Shown here: positions 7,269 through 16,375 of the stretch, in pieces
Layout: each line of letters starts with the position of its first letter
Numbering within the stretch: position 1 is the first letter of the stretch
DNA from: an uncultured Oscillospiraceae bacterium
GTDB lineage: Bacteria; Bacillota; Clostridia; Oscillospirales; Ruminococcaceae
Assembly (NCBI GenBank): GCA_934527255.1
Contig: CAKTAM010000001.1
Location: forward strand, 1-47,939
DNA: 47,939 bases
Reading direction: 5' to 3'
The notes under the pieces: generated by a model
What the model saw: only the letters and a program-made list of their open reading frames with translations
Database searches by the model: none
What the model was told of the DNA's origin: nothing
Made by a program: the position numbers and the translations under genes

Positions 7269-7386
7269 TATTTTGACGCCGCAGGCCGTCCGAAGCGGGC
7301 TTTCAAAGCGATCATAAAACGTCCGACGCTTTTCTGATGATGTCCGACGGAAAGAAACGATACAAAGCAGAAAAGGAGGCGTTTTC

Positions 7387-9720
7387 ATGTTCATGCGATG
7401 GAAGCGGCGTCTGTGCTGCCTGCTGCTGGCGGCCTGTGCCGTTCTGACCGGCTGCCGCGCTGCGCCATCCGATGTGCCCCATGCAGACAGCGGCGCATCG
7501 AACACTGCGGCAGCGGCGATGCAGTCGGTCACGGTGGAAAGCGGCATGGCACAGGAGGTCTCCTGGGCGTACGCCTGGCGGCTGGCGGATGGGCTGCTCT
7601 GGGCTTGCGGCAGCGGCCCGGTGGGGTGGGGGCTGGTCAGCCAGCGGCCGGATGGCGGCGGCTGTCACTGCCAGCCGCTGACCCTGCCGCAGGTGTCGCC
7701 GCCGCAGGGCGCGGCGCTGTTTGCGCAGGAAATCTCCGATTTCTGCTTTGCCGCCGACGGAACCGTCTGGATGCTGCAGACGGATTATTTCTCTTTTCCC
7801 GCCGGGGAGCAGGAGAACGGCGAAGGCCTCTCGCTGCAAAACGACTGGTCGCTGTGCCGCCTTGGGCCGGATGGCGTGCTGGAAAGAGTGTTTTTGCTGA
7901 CGGCACAGCTGCCGCCATTGTGGCAGAACGCGCAGCTGCTGCCCGTGTCGGGCAGCCTGCAATGCACGGCCGACGGCGGATTTGGCCTGCTGGCCGGTCT
8001 GCAGCAGCCGGAGAGTGCGGATTGGCAGGCTGCGTGGCTTGCCGTTTCGGCCGAAGGAGCCGTTACGGTTCAGCTGCTGCCGCAGGGTACCCAGCTGCTG
8101 CCGCTGTATGGTATGGCCCAGCCGCTGGCCGACGGCAGCACGGCTTATGTATCCGACAACACGGTTTTTGTGACGGCTGCCGGGCAGCTGCCGACGGCGC
8201 ACAGCGGCGGCGCTGCGCGGCAGGGCGGCGTCTGGGGCGTGGCCGCCAGCCCGGCTGACCCGGCCGGGCAGCTGGTATACTGGAATTCGAACTCGTTGTG
8301 CTGCCTGTCGCTGACGGATGACAGCGAAGAGCTGCTGCTGCGCTGGGCCGATTATGACCTGAAGGCCGATGCGCTGTGCGCTGTGTTTGCGCTGGAGGAT
8401 GGCCGGGTGCTGGCCGTCACGCAGTCAGAGGAAAAGGCGTATCTTTTTCATCTGCTGACGCCGGGCGACGGTGCGGCGGCCGAAGGGCCGGTCGTTACGT
8501 TGGGGGTGCTGGGTTATCAAAGCGACAGCATCCGGCGGTTGGTCAGCCGCTACAATGCCGGTGCGCCCGCCGTGCCGGTGCAGACGGTGGATTATTCGGA
8601 TGCGGCCGCGCAGGCCGCCGGGTTCGCCTCGGGAACAGAAATGCTGTATAACCATGTGCTGCAGGGCGGCGCGCCGGATATTCTGCTGCTGCCGCCAGAC
8701 ATGGAAAATCAGAACCTCATCGGCAAGGGTGTGCTGACGGATCTGTACCCCCTGCTGGATGCCGACCCGGAGCTGCAGCGCAGCGACTTTCTGCCCGGTC
8801 TGCTGGCCGCCTGTGAGGTGGAGGGTGCACTGCCGACCGTTGTTCCGGCTTTCCAGCTTTCGGGGGCGGTCTGTCGGGCGCAGACGGCTTCTGCATCGCA
8901 GAAATGGGATATGGAGGCCTTTTCGCAGGCGCTGGCCGCCGCCCCACAGGTGACCGAGCCGTTTTATGGCACGGGCCGCGCGCTGGCTCTGCTGCAGCTG
9001 GTGCGGCAGGGCGGCACGGCTTATCTGGATTACGAGGCCGGGGTCTGCCATTTTGATTCTCCCGCCTTTGTGCAGCTGCTGACGGCCAGCGCCGCCTGGC
9101 CGGAGGCGGCATCGGACATCAACGCCGACCCCAAGCAGGCGCTGACGGACGGCCGGGCGCTGCTGCGCCCGGTGCTGCTGGGCAGCTTTCAGACGCTGCG
9201 GCAGCTGCGGTATGAAGCGGACGGCGATTTTACTTTTTGCGGTTACCCGGGTGAAAAGCATGCCGCCTTTCTGCCGACCCTGCAGCTGGGCATTACCGCC
9301 CAATGCGCCGACCCGGATGCGGCATGGCAGTTTGTGCGCTGCTGCCTTGCGCCCGATTTTCAGCAGGAGCTGGCACTGGATGCCGCCTGGTACAGCTTTC
9401 CCGCCCGGCTGGACAGCCTGCAGACGGCGCTGCAGGCTGCGCAGGAGCAGCAGCGTACCCCCCGGCTGCCGACCTATCTTTCGGCGGAGGAGCTGACGCC
9501 CACGCAGCAGGAATATTGGCGGCAGGGCGTTTTACCGGCGGATGCGGACGCCCTGCTGGCCTGTCTTGCACAGACGGATACGCTTGACCGCGCCGATACA
9601 GCCGTTACCGACATTCTGCTGGAGGAAGCCGCCGCATTTTACAGCGGTGCGCACACTGCGGCGCAGACGGCCGCCCTGCTGCAGGACCGGGTACAGAACT
9701 ATCTGGCCGAGCAGCACTGA
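7387..9720 (+). CDS. Solute-binding-type lipoprotein (sugar ABC transporter-like)
   Basis: A 777-residue exported lipoprotein: basic start, hydrophobic core and lipobox LTGC (Cys about residue 23). Residues about 30-365 read as a beta-rich domain of repeated W/L-x-D-G turns, possibly propeller-like. From about residue 369 (VVTLGVLGYQSDSIRRLVSRYN) it follows the pattern of extracellular solute-binding proteins of sugar ABC transporters, with P-D-I-L-L-L-P-P and a later DAAWQFVRCCLAPDFQQELA. No permease or ATPase gene is adjacent, so it may serve a transporter encoded elsewhere or act as a sensor. AAAGGAGG lies 7 nt before the ATG. A bidirectional terminator follows. Confidence 0.8.
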   Translation: MFMRWKRRLCCLLLAACAVLTGCRAAPSDVPHADSGASNTAAAAMQSVTVESGMAQEVSWAYAWRLADGLLWACGSGPVGWGLVSQRPDGGGCHCQPLTLPQVSPPQGAALFAQEISDFCFAADGTVWMLQTDYFSFPAGEQENGEGLSLQNDWSLCRLGPDGVLERVFLLTAQLPPLWQNAQLLPVSGSLQCTADGGFGLLAGLQQPESADWQAAWLAVSAEGAVTVQLLPQGTQLLPLYGMAQPLADGSTAYVSDNTVFVTAAGQLPTAHSGGAARQGGVWGVAASPADPAGQLVYWNSNSLCCLSLTDDSEELLLRWADYDLKADALCAVFALEDGRVLAVTQSEEKAYLFHLLTPGDGAAAEGPVVTLGVLGYQSDSIRRLVSRYNAGAPAVPVQTVDYSDAAAQAAGFASGTEMLYNHVLQGGAPDILLLPPDMENQNLIGKGVLTDLYPLLDADPELQRSDFLPGLLAACEVEGALPTVVPAFQLSGAVCRAQTASASQKWDMEAFSQALAAAPQVTEPFYGTGRALALLQLVRQGGTAYLDYEAGVCHFDSPAFVQLLTASAAWPEAASDINADPKQALTDGRALLRPVLLGSFQTLRQLRYEADGDFTFCGYPGEKHAAFLPTLQLGITAQCADPDAAWQFVRCCLAPDFQQELALDAAWYSFPARLDSLQTALQAAQEQQRTPRLPTYLSAEELTPTQQEYWRQGVLPADADALLACLAQTDTLDRADTAVTDILLEEAAAFYSGAHTAAQTAALLQDRVQNYLAEQH

Positions 9721-9825
9721 CTGCCGCAGGCCATCCTTTGCCGCAGCCGCACCCCGACCCAAAAGGTCGGCACACCCGGCCGCCGCAGGCAGTGCACATC
9801 GCGCCCCCTTTGTTGCCGATACCGC

Positions 9826-9871
9826 AGAAAAGACGGGAGGCCGCTCCGCATCGGAGCAGCCTCCCGTTTTT
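9826..9871. terminator. Bidirectional terminator between convergent genes
   Basis: ACGGGAGGC (9833-9841) pairs with GCCTCCCGT (9859-9867), with an inner GCTCCG/CGGAGC. T5 follows on the plus strand and TCTTTTCT on the minus strand, serving the lipoprotein gene and nagA. Confidence 0.85.
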
Positions 9872-9935
9872 GTCAGCTTTGAATATTCGGCCTGGGCGCG
9901 CGGCTGTTTTTGCAGTGTGCCGTGCGCGGCTTTTT

Positions 9936-11069
9936 TCAGATGCGGCTGCCGCGCAGGAAGATGGCCTCCGGGGTCAGGGTGCGATCCATCACCACCACGT
10001 CGGCGCATTTGCCCACGCGCAGGCTGCCTACCGACTCCCACAGACCGGCGGCCTGTGCCGGGTTGGCGGTGGCGGCGCGAATGGCCTGCTCCATCGGCAC
10101 GCCAAAACGCACGGCGCGGCGCACCATTTCGGCCAGGCAGACGGCGCTGCCCGCAATGGTGCCATCCTCCAGCGTGGCCTTGCCGTCCGTCATCAGCACC
10201 TTCTGGCCGCCCAGGCTGTACTCGCCGTTGGGCATACCGGCCGCGCGCATGCTGTCACTGATCAGGCAGACACGGTTGGCACCAAACATCCGGAAGGTGT
10301 TGCGGATGACGCTGGGGTGCAGGTGAATGCCGTCGCTGATGATCTCCACATGGGCGGCATAATCTCCGGCCGCGCCCACCACGCCCGGGTCACGGTGCTG
10401 GTAAGGCGGCATGGCGTTGAACAGGTGCGTGGCATGCGTGGCGCCTGCCCGGTAGGCGGCGGCCGCAATGTCATAGTTGGCCGTGGTGTGCGCCAGCGAA
10501 ACGGTGCACAGCCCGCTGACAGCCCGGATAAACTCCATGCTGCCGGGCTCCTCCGGGGCAATATCCACCAGGCGGATGCGGCGGCCGCTGCGCTCGTACA
10601 GGCGGCGGAACATTTCGATGTTCGGCGCCATGATGTACTCGCCGTTCTGCGCGCCCTTTTTGGCCATTGAGATAAAGGGCCCCTCCATGTTGATGCCGCG
10701 CAGCGTGCATTCCTTTTCGCCGGGGGCGGCCATGACAACGTTGGCGGCATCCATGATGCCGGTGAGAATTTTTTCGCTGAAGGTCATGGTCGTGCCGCAG
10801 AAGCTGGTGACGCCCTGCGAGGCTTCAAAGGCGGCCATGTTGCGGATGTCGGCCTCGGTGCCGTCCGAAAAATCGGTGCCGTGCGCGCCGTGTACATGAA
10901 TATCCACATAGCCGGGCAGAACAAAGCGGCCCTCGGCATCCAGCGTTTCCGGCTCCTCCGGCAGTGTGCCGGGCAGGCCGATCGCCGTGATCACCCCGTC
11001 CGCAAAGGCGATATCCAGCTTTTCAAAGGTGAAATTTTCCGTAAAAAGCAAACCGTTTCTGATCAGCAA
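9936..11069 (-). CDS. nagA: N-acetylglucosamine-6-phosphate deacetylase
   Basis: Removes acetate from GlcNAc-6-phosphate to give glucosamine-6-phosphate, in amino-sugar catabolism and wall recycling. The 377-residue protein has family length. Metal and substrate motifs are in order: V-D-I-H-V-H-G (His 58 and 60), NMEGPFIS with the metal-binding Glu, L-A-H-T-T-A-N-Y, HATHLFNAMPP, I-S-D-G-I-H-L-H, and the catalytic Asp in LISDSMRAAG. The start is TTG, giving MLIRNGLLF, because AGAAGGGA lies 9 nt upstream; longer in-frame extensions look non-coding. A minus-strand TACAAT at 11166-11171 may be its -10. nagB is not in the window. Confidence 0.93.
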   Translation of the reverse strand: MLIRNGLLFTENFTFEKLDIAFADGVITAIGLPGTLPEEPETLDAEGRFVLPGYVDIHVHGAHGTDFSDGTEADIRNMAAFEASQGVTSFCGTTMTFSEKILTGIMDAANVVMAAPGEKECTLRGINMEGPFISMAKKGAQNGEYIMAPNIEMFRRLYERSGRRIRLVDIAPEEPGSMEFIRAVSGLCTVSLAHTTANYDIAAAAYRAGATHATHLFNAMPPYQHRDPGVVGAAGDYAAHVEIISDGIHLHPSVIRNTFRMFGANRVCLISDSMRAAGMPNGEYSLGGQKVLMTDGKATLEDGTIAGSAVCLAEMVRRAVRFGVPMEQAIRAATANPAQAAGLWESVGSLRVGKCADVVVMDRTLTPEAIFLRGSRI

Positions 11070-11257
11070 AACAAACACATCCCTTCTCTGCAGCCGACGG
11101 GCAAAGCCGCCGCCTGTGCATCGGTGCGCGTCTGCCGTGCAAGGGGCAGGCGTACCGTTGGCTTTATTGTAACACAAAACCAAAAACGCGGCAGAAAGCG
11201 GAGAAAGAAATAGCTGTTTATCCAAAAATTTTGCGTGTTTTGACAAATGCGCAGCGC

Positions 11258-11977
11258 TCAGTGCAGGCCGGTCAGCTCGCGCACCACTTCACCGGCGATC
11301 AGCAGTCCGGCCACGCTGGGCACAAAGCTGACGCTGCCGGGCGGGCAGCGGCCGGTGACGGGGTCGGGCGGCACTTCCGTGCGGCGTGCGCGGGGCTCCT
11401 CCTCCGAAAACAACACCTTGCAGTGCGCAATGCCGCGCTTGCGCAGCTCGCGGCGAACCACCCGCGCCAGCGGGCACACCCGGGTATCGGCAAGGTCGGC
11501 AATGCGCAGGCGGGCGGCATCCAGCTTGTTGCCGGTGCCCATGCTGCTGATGACGGGCACCCCTGCCGCAGCGGCGCGCTGCACAATGGAAAGCTTGGCC
11601 GAAACGTTGTCCACCGCGTCAATGATATAGTCATAGCCCTCAAACGGAAACTCCGCAGCGTTTTCCGGCAGGTAAAACCGCTGCAGCGCCGTCACGCGGC
11701 AGGCAGGGGAGATATCGGCGATGCGCTGCCGCATGACCTCTACCTTGGGCTGCCCCAGTGTGGAATGCAGCGCGATGATCTGGCGGTTGATGTTGGAAAC
11801 GCTGATGACATCACGGTCGACCAGCGTCAGCGCGCCCACGCCGCAGCGTGCCAGCGCCTCGGCGGTATAGCCGCCCACACCGCCCACGCCAAACAGCAGT
11901 ATATGGGCGCGCTGCAGGCGCTGCAGCCCCTCCTCACCCAGCAGCATGGCGCTGCGGCTCCATTCTTCGTTATACAT
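11258..11977 (-). CDS. tcdA: tRNA threonylcarbamoyladenosine dehydratase (E1-like)
   Basis: An E1/ThiF-fold enzyme that uses ATP to cyclise t6A37 of ANN-decoding tRNAs to ct6A. The 239-residue protein has the nucleotide-binding GVGGVGGYTAEALARCG near residue 30, the D-R-D-V-I-S-V-S-N-I-NRQ segment and D-A-V-D-N with the adenylate-binding Asp. Near the C-terminus V-P-P-D-P-V-TGRCPPGS and SVAGLLIAGEVV match the family. AGGGAGG lies just before the ATG. It is upstream of nagA in the same direction with no hairpin between them. The tsaD gene for the t6A precursor is at 27221 in this window. Confidence 0.92.
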   Translation of the reverse strand: MYNEEWSRSAMLLGEEGLQRLQRAHILLFGVGGVGGYTAEALARCGVGALTLVDRDVISVSNINRQIIALHSTLGQPKVEVMRQRIADISPACRVTALQRFYLPENAAEFPFEGYDYIIDAVDNVSAKLSIVQRAAAAGVPVISSMGTGNKLDAARLRIADLADTRVCPLARVVRRELRKRGIAHCKVLFSEEEPRARRTEVPPDPVTGRCPPGSVSFVPSVAGLLIAGEVVRELTGLH

Positions 11978-12241
11978 AGGCCCTCCCTGTTTTGGTGTGT
12001 GCGCCCGCCGCCGACGGCAGTCCGCCCGGCCTCTTGAAATGGCGCGCGGCGCGGGCGCTTTTCTGCTGATGAAAAGTATACCCCACACAGTGCCCGGCCG
12101 TCAATGCCGGAAAAAGCGCCTGCCGCATGCTGCGGGCAGGATGGGCCGCCCGGCGGCTTTTGGCAAAATTCGTCCGGCGCGGCTGGTATACTGGGGCAAA
12201 GGCCGCCGCAGGCGGCGGCCGGAAAGGATGTGAAAAAACAA

Positions 12242-14611
12242 ATGGGACAGGCCATACGGGGGGCGGCCGTTCGGCTGCGAAAGGGGCGTGTGCGGCTGCT
12301 GGGGCGGCTGCGGCAGGCGGCGCTGCCGTGGGCAGGGTATGCCGTGTGGGTAGCTGCCGCCGGGTGGGCCGGTGCGGCCGTGCTGCCCGGCGGGCTGGCC
12401 CCCTTTGGGCTGGCGCTGTGCATGGCCGCCCCGCAGGAGGGCGTGCTGCTGTGCAGTGCGGGCTGCGTGCTGGGCGGTTTTGCGGCGCTTTCGCCCATGC
12501 TGGCCGTGCGGCAGGCGGTGGCGGCGCTGCTGATCGCGGCGCTGCGCGTTTTGCTGGGGAGGCGCGGCGCACTGTGGGCGGGGGCCGCCGGGGTGACGGC
12601 GGCGTGGCTGTTTTCCCGCACGGCGGCCCTTCTGGGGCAGGGGCGGCTGCAGGGGACCTCCGGCTTTGTGCAGGGGTGTCTGGCGCTGGCGCTGGGCATT
12701 TTGTACCGGCAGCTGCGGCCGGAGACCTGGCGGGCGGATACCCCGCGCCGCCGGGCGGTGCTGCTTGCCGTGTGGGTCAGCTGCTGCTGCTGTCTGGCCG
12801 CGCCGGGGCTGCTGGGCCTGCCGTGGCTGAATGTGGTGCTGGGGCTGGCTACGCTGGTGCTGGGCGCATTGCAGCGGGAGGAGCGACTGCCGCTGCTTTG
12901 GGCGGGCGGCGCGCTGGCCTGTCTGCTGCTGCGCGCCGATGGGGCCGCGCTGCTGGTGGTGCTGTGTGCGGGCTGGTGCGCAGGCTGCCTGCCGGTGCGC
13001 GGCGGTTATACGGCTGCCCGCCGGTTCGGCATGGCGGCGGCGTTTTTCGGGCTGGGGCTGCTGGAGGTGTTTGCGGCGGCCGATCTGGCCGGGGCGCTGC
13101 GCTGCGCGGCTGCCAACGGTGTTTGCAGCGTGCTGTTCTGCCTGCTGCCCGAGCGGCTGTTTTTCCGGCTTGAGGCGCGCCTGACCGAAGCGGATGCCGA
13201 CGCCGCGCCGACCCCCTCCCGCACCCTGAGCGCGCTGGCCTCCGGGCTGGAGGCGGTCGGCAACGGGGTAGAGGCGGTCGGCCGGGCGGGAAAAAACAGC
13301 GGCGACCCCAATGCGCCGATCGAGGCGGCCTGCGCGCAGGTGTGCAGCGCCTGCACCCGCAAGGCCCAGTGCTGGGGGGCGCAGTATGATACCACGCAGG
13401 ATGTGCTGCAGGGCTTTCTGCAGCGCTGGCGGGAAGACTGCAGCGCGGAGTTTCCCGCCTATTTCACCTGTACCCGGCCGGCCGCCGTGCGCAGCGCGCT
13501 GCTGCGGGCGGAAAACCTGCGGGTGCTGCGCGCGGCCGGTCAGGTGGAAAACGGCGTGCTGCGGCGCGCCGTGGGCGACCAGTACCGCGCCGTGGCCGAC
13601 GGCCTGTACCGCATGGCGCAAAGCTGGCAGCCGCAGACGGCCCTGCCGCAGCTGGAAAGCCGCGTCTGCGCCCTGCTGAACGCTCTGCAGCTGCCGGTGC
13701 GGCAGCTGTCGGCGGTGCGGCTGGCGGACGGCTCGCCGCAGGTGGAGCTGGTGCTGCGGCCGGTGCGGTTGGGAGATGATGGCCTGGAGGAGTTGACGCG
13801 GGAGATCGGCCGCTGCTGCGGGCAGCCGATGATCGGCCTGTGCACCCAGACGCAGGCGGAGGGGGCAGCCGTACAAACGCTGCGCTTTCTGCCGCGGCCG
13901 GTTTGCACGGCCCGGGTCGGCGTGGCCAGCCGGGCGCTTTCCGGCGGTGTTTGCGGCGATGTGGTCGAGCAGCTGCCGCAGGATACCGGCCTGTGCGTGC
14001 TGCTGTGCGACGGCATGGGCACCGGCCCGGCCGCAGCAATGGATGCCAAAATGACGGCGCTGTTTACGGCGCGGCTGCTGCGCGCCGGGTTTGACAGCGA
14101 CGTGGCGGCGCGGCTGGTCAATGCCGCTCTGCTCAGCCGCGCGCCCGGCGACCGGGGCAGCACGCTGGATGCGCTGACCTTCTGCGGGCTGGACGGCTCG
14201 GCCGTGCTGTATAAGGCCGGGGCCTGCGCCAGCTTTCTGCGCACGCAGGGCGGGGTACGCCGGTTGGGAGGCGAGGCGGGCAGCCCGGGGCTGGGGCTGC
14301 CGCTGGGCAGCGCCGGAACCGTGCGTGACGCCAGCCTGCAGCTGACGCTGCACCCGGGCGACTGGCTGGTGATGTGCAGCGACGGGGCGCTGGCGGCCGG
14401 GGCACAGCCGCTGCTGGAGGCATTGCGCGCCCTGCAGGAGGAGACGGCCGCGCAGGCGGCCGAAAAGCTGCTGGGGGCCTGCCTTGCTGGAGGGCCGCCG
14501 CAGGATGACTGCACTGTGGCAGTCATACGGATCCTGCCGGGCGGCGCGCCGCAGGGCCGCCAGACTTCGGCAGCGGCCGCAAAGCCGCCGCGGAGGGTGT
14601 TCCGCAAATAG
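12242..14611 (+). CDS. spoIIE: Stage II sporulation protein E (membrane PP2C-type phosphatase)
   Basis: Dephosphorylates SpoIIAA to release sigma F in the forespore and takes part in polar septation. The 789-residue protein has family length and order: about ten hydrophobic segments to residue ~330, a central linker with a Cys cluster (C-S-A-C-T-R-K-A-Q-C-W), and a C-terminal PP2C domain. Metal-binding motifs are CDGMGTGPAA near residue 590, CSDGAL near 712 and DDCTV near 754. The start is ATG at 12242, 14 nt after AAAGGA; a GTG at 12230 is the alternative. A TATACT lies at about 12187. This is the clearest sign of a spore-former. Confidence 0.92.
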   Translation: MGQAIRGAAVRLRKGRVRLLGRLRQAALPWAGYAVWVAAAGWAGAAVLPGGLAPFGLALCMAAPQEGVLLCSAGCVLGGFAALSPMLAVRQAVAALLIAALRVLLGRRGALWAGAAGVTAAWLFSRTAALLGQGRLQGTSGFVQGCLALALGILYRQLRPETWRADTPRRRAVLLAVWVSCCCCLAAPGLLGLPWLNVVLGLATLVLGALQREERLPLLWAGGALACLLLRADGAALLVVLCAGWCAGCLPVRGGYTAARRFGMAAAFFGLGLLEVFAAADLAGALRCAAANGVCSVLFCLLPERLFFRLEARLTEADADAAPTPSRTLSALASGLEAVGNGVEAVGRAGKNSGDPNAPIEAACAQVCSACTRKAQCWGAQYDTTQDVLQGFLQRWREDCSAEFPAYFTCTRPAAVRSALLRAENLRVLRAAGQVENGVLRRAVGDQYRAVADGLYRMAQSWQPQTALPQLESRVCALLNALQLPVRQLSAVRLADGSPQVELVLRPVRLGDDGLEELTREIGRCCGQPMIGLCTQTQAEGAAVQTLRFLPRPVCTARVGVASRALSGGVCGDVVEQLPQDTGLCVLLCDGMGTGPAAAMDAKMTALFTARLLRAGFDSDVAARLVNAALLSRAPGDRGSTLDALTFCGLDGSAVLYKAGACASFLRTQGGVRRLGGEAGSPGLGLPLGSAGTVRDASLQLTLHPGDWLVMCSDGALAAGAQPLLEALRALQEETAAQAAEKLLGACLAGGPPQDDCTVAVIRILPGGAPQGRQTSAAAAKPPRRVFRK

Positions 14612-14620
14612 CGCTTACAA

Positions 14621-14663
14621 AACGGCCGGGCAGGGCGCACAGCGCGCCGCCCGGCCGTTTTTT
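14621..14663 (+). terminator. Terminator of spoIIE
   Basis: AACGGCCGGGC (from 14621) pairs with GCCCGGCCGTT (to 14659), followed by a run of T. Confidence 0.9.
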
Positions 14664-14789
14664 GCGCCGCGCCTTTTGTTCGGGCAGCTTTGCCCGCGGC
14701 TGCAGCGGGCGTTTTGGAGGTAAGACTGAGGCGGCGCCCGCCTTTGCCTGTGTTATTTGTGAACAGATCATCAAAATGTAAAAAAAGGC

Positions 14790-14818
14790 TTGAAAAAAAC
14801 GCGGGGTTTCGGTAATAT
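14790..14818 (+). promoter_or_regulatory. Promoter of rhaB-rhaA
   Basis: TTGAAA (14790-14795), 17 bp, TAATAT (14813-14818). About 90 nt of leader precede rhaB. No clear operator was identified; the AT-rich stretch 14750-14785 is a possible regulator site. Confidence 0.75.
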
Positions 14819-14914
14819 AGTACTGTATAAACGCTGGGCCGGTGCGGCGGAAAGCCGGGCCGCCCGGCGGGAAAGAACGGGTGCGAGCAGCGCCTTTGAA
14901 AGGAGACTGTACCT

Positions 14915-16315
14915 ATGAAGTATTACCTGGCAGTGGATATCGGCGCTTCCAGCGGCCGGCACATCCTGGGCCATGTTGAGGATGGCAGAATGGTGCTGGA
15001 GGAGGTCTACCGTTTTGAAAACGGCAACGCCGAGCATAACGGCCACTACTGTTGGGATCTGGAGCATCTGTACCGCAGCATTCTGGAGGGCCTGAAGGTC
15101 TGCGGCGAGCAGGGCAAGGCACCGGTCAGCATGGGCATTGATACCTGGGGCGTCGATTTTGTCCTGCTGGATGAACAGGGCTGCATCATCGGCGATACCG
15201 TCGCTTACCGTGACAGCCGCACCGTCGGCATGGATAAGGTGGTGGAGGAAACCATTTCTCTGGCCGACCTGTACAGCCGCGTGGGCATCCAGAAAGCCGC
15301 CTTCAACACCATTTATCAGTTTGCCGCCCTCAAGCGCGAGCATCCCGAGCAGCTGGCGGCCGCCAAGCGTTTCCTGATGATCCCCGAGTATTTTAACTAC
15401 CGTCTGACCGGCAACGCCGTCAACGAGTACACCAACGCCACCACGACGGCCCTTGTCAACGCCCGCACCAAAACGTGGGATCGCGAGCTGATGAAAATGC
15501 TGGGCATTCCGGACGGCATTTTTGAAGACCCCTGCATGCCCGGCACGCTGGTCGGCACCTTCACCCGTGAGGTGCAGGAGTATGTCGGCTTTGACTGCAA
15601 GGTGCTGCTGCCCGCCACGCACGACACCGGTTCGGCTTATCTGGCCGTGCCCGCCCGTGACGACAAGGCCGTGTACATTTCCAGCGGCACGTGGAGCCTG
15701 CTGGGCGTGGAGAATACCGAGCCCATCACCACGGCTGCCAGCCTGGCGGAAAACTTCACCAACGAGGGCGGCTATCAGTACCGCTTCCGCTTCCTGCAGA
15801 ACATCATGGGCCTGTGGATGATCCAGTCCATCCGCCGCAATCTGGATAAGAAGTATTCGTTTGCCGAGCTGGAGAATTTCGCCCGTGAGGCGTCGGATTT
15901 CACCAGCATGGTGGATGTGAACGACCAGAGCTTCATGAACCCGGTCAACATGATCGAGGCGGTGAAGGAGTACTGCAGAAAGTCCGGCCAGCCGGTGCCC
16001 GAGACCGTCGGTCAGGTTATGCAGTGCGTCTATATCAGCTTGGCGGATTGCTATGCCAAGGCCATCAAGGGGCTGGAAAAGATCACCGGCAAGACCTACA
16101 CCAGCATCAACATCGTGGGCGGCGGCAGCAAGGACGGCTACCTGAACATGCTGACGGCAAAGGCCAGCGGCCTGACCGTGTTTGCAGGCCCCACCGAGGG
16201 CACCGCGCTGGGCAACCTGATGGTGCAGATGATCACCGCCGGCGAGTATGCCGACCTGGCCGCTGCGCGCAGCGCCATCCGCGCCAGCTTTGCGATTAAG
16301 GAGATCCGTGGGTAA
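14915..16315 (+). CDS. rhaB: Rhamnulokinase
   Basis: Phosphorylates L-rhamnulose to L-rhamnulose-1-phosphate with ATP. The 466-residue FGGY-family kinase begins MKYYLAVDIGASSGRHILGH, the phosphate-binding motif. It continues with G-I-D-T-WGVDFVLLD (catalytic Asp region), PATHDTGSAYLAVPA, YISSGTWSLLGVE and the adenosine-binding VGGGSKDGYLNMLTA, all typical of RhaB. AAAGGAG lies 9 nt before the ATG. rhaA follows 60 nt later. The aldolase rhaD, a mutarotase and a regulator are not in the window, so the pathway is completed elsewhere. Confidence 0.95.
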   Translation: MKYYLAVDIGASSGRHILGHVEDGRMVLEEVYRFENGNAEHNGHYCWDLEHLYRSILEGLKVCGEQGKAPVSMGIDTWGVDFVLLDEQGCIIGDTVAYRDSRTVGMDKVVEETISLADLYSRVGIQKAAFNTIYQFAALKREHPEQLAAAKRFLMIPEYFNYRLTGNAVNEYTNATTTALVNARTKTWDRELMKMLGIPDGIFEDPCMPGTLVGTFTREVQEYVGFDCKVLLPATHDTGSAYLAVPARDDKAVYISSGTWSLLGVENTEPITTAASLAENFTNEGGYQYRFRFLQNIMGLWMIQSIRRNLDKKYSFAELENFAREASDFTSMVDVNDQSFMNPVNMIEAVKEYCRKSGQPVPETVGQVMQCVYISLADCYAKAIKGLEKITGKTYTSINIVGGGSKDGYLNMLTAKASGLTVFAGPTEGTALGNLMVQMITAGEYADLAAARSAIRASFAIKEIRG

Positions 16316-16375
16316 TTCCCGATCTTATATATCCGGCTTTTATCACATATCTGCAAAGAAAAAGGAGTATTTCGT

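Noticed and set aside
7321..7348. Direct repeat GTCCGACG as an operator before the solute-binding lipoprotein gene
   Set aside because: Only two copies of 8 bp in GC-rich DNA, with no promoter placed around them.
12101..14353. 750-codon minus-strand frame opposite spoIIE
   Set aside because: Composition is extremely rich in Gln, Arg, Pro and Ala, with no domain; spoIIE on the other strand has clear motifs.
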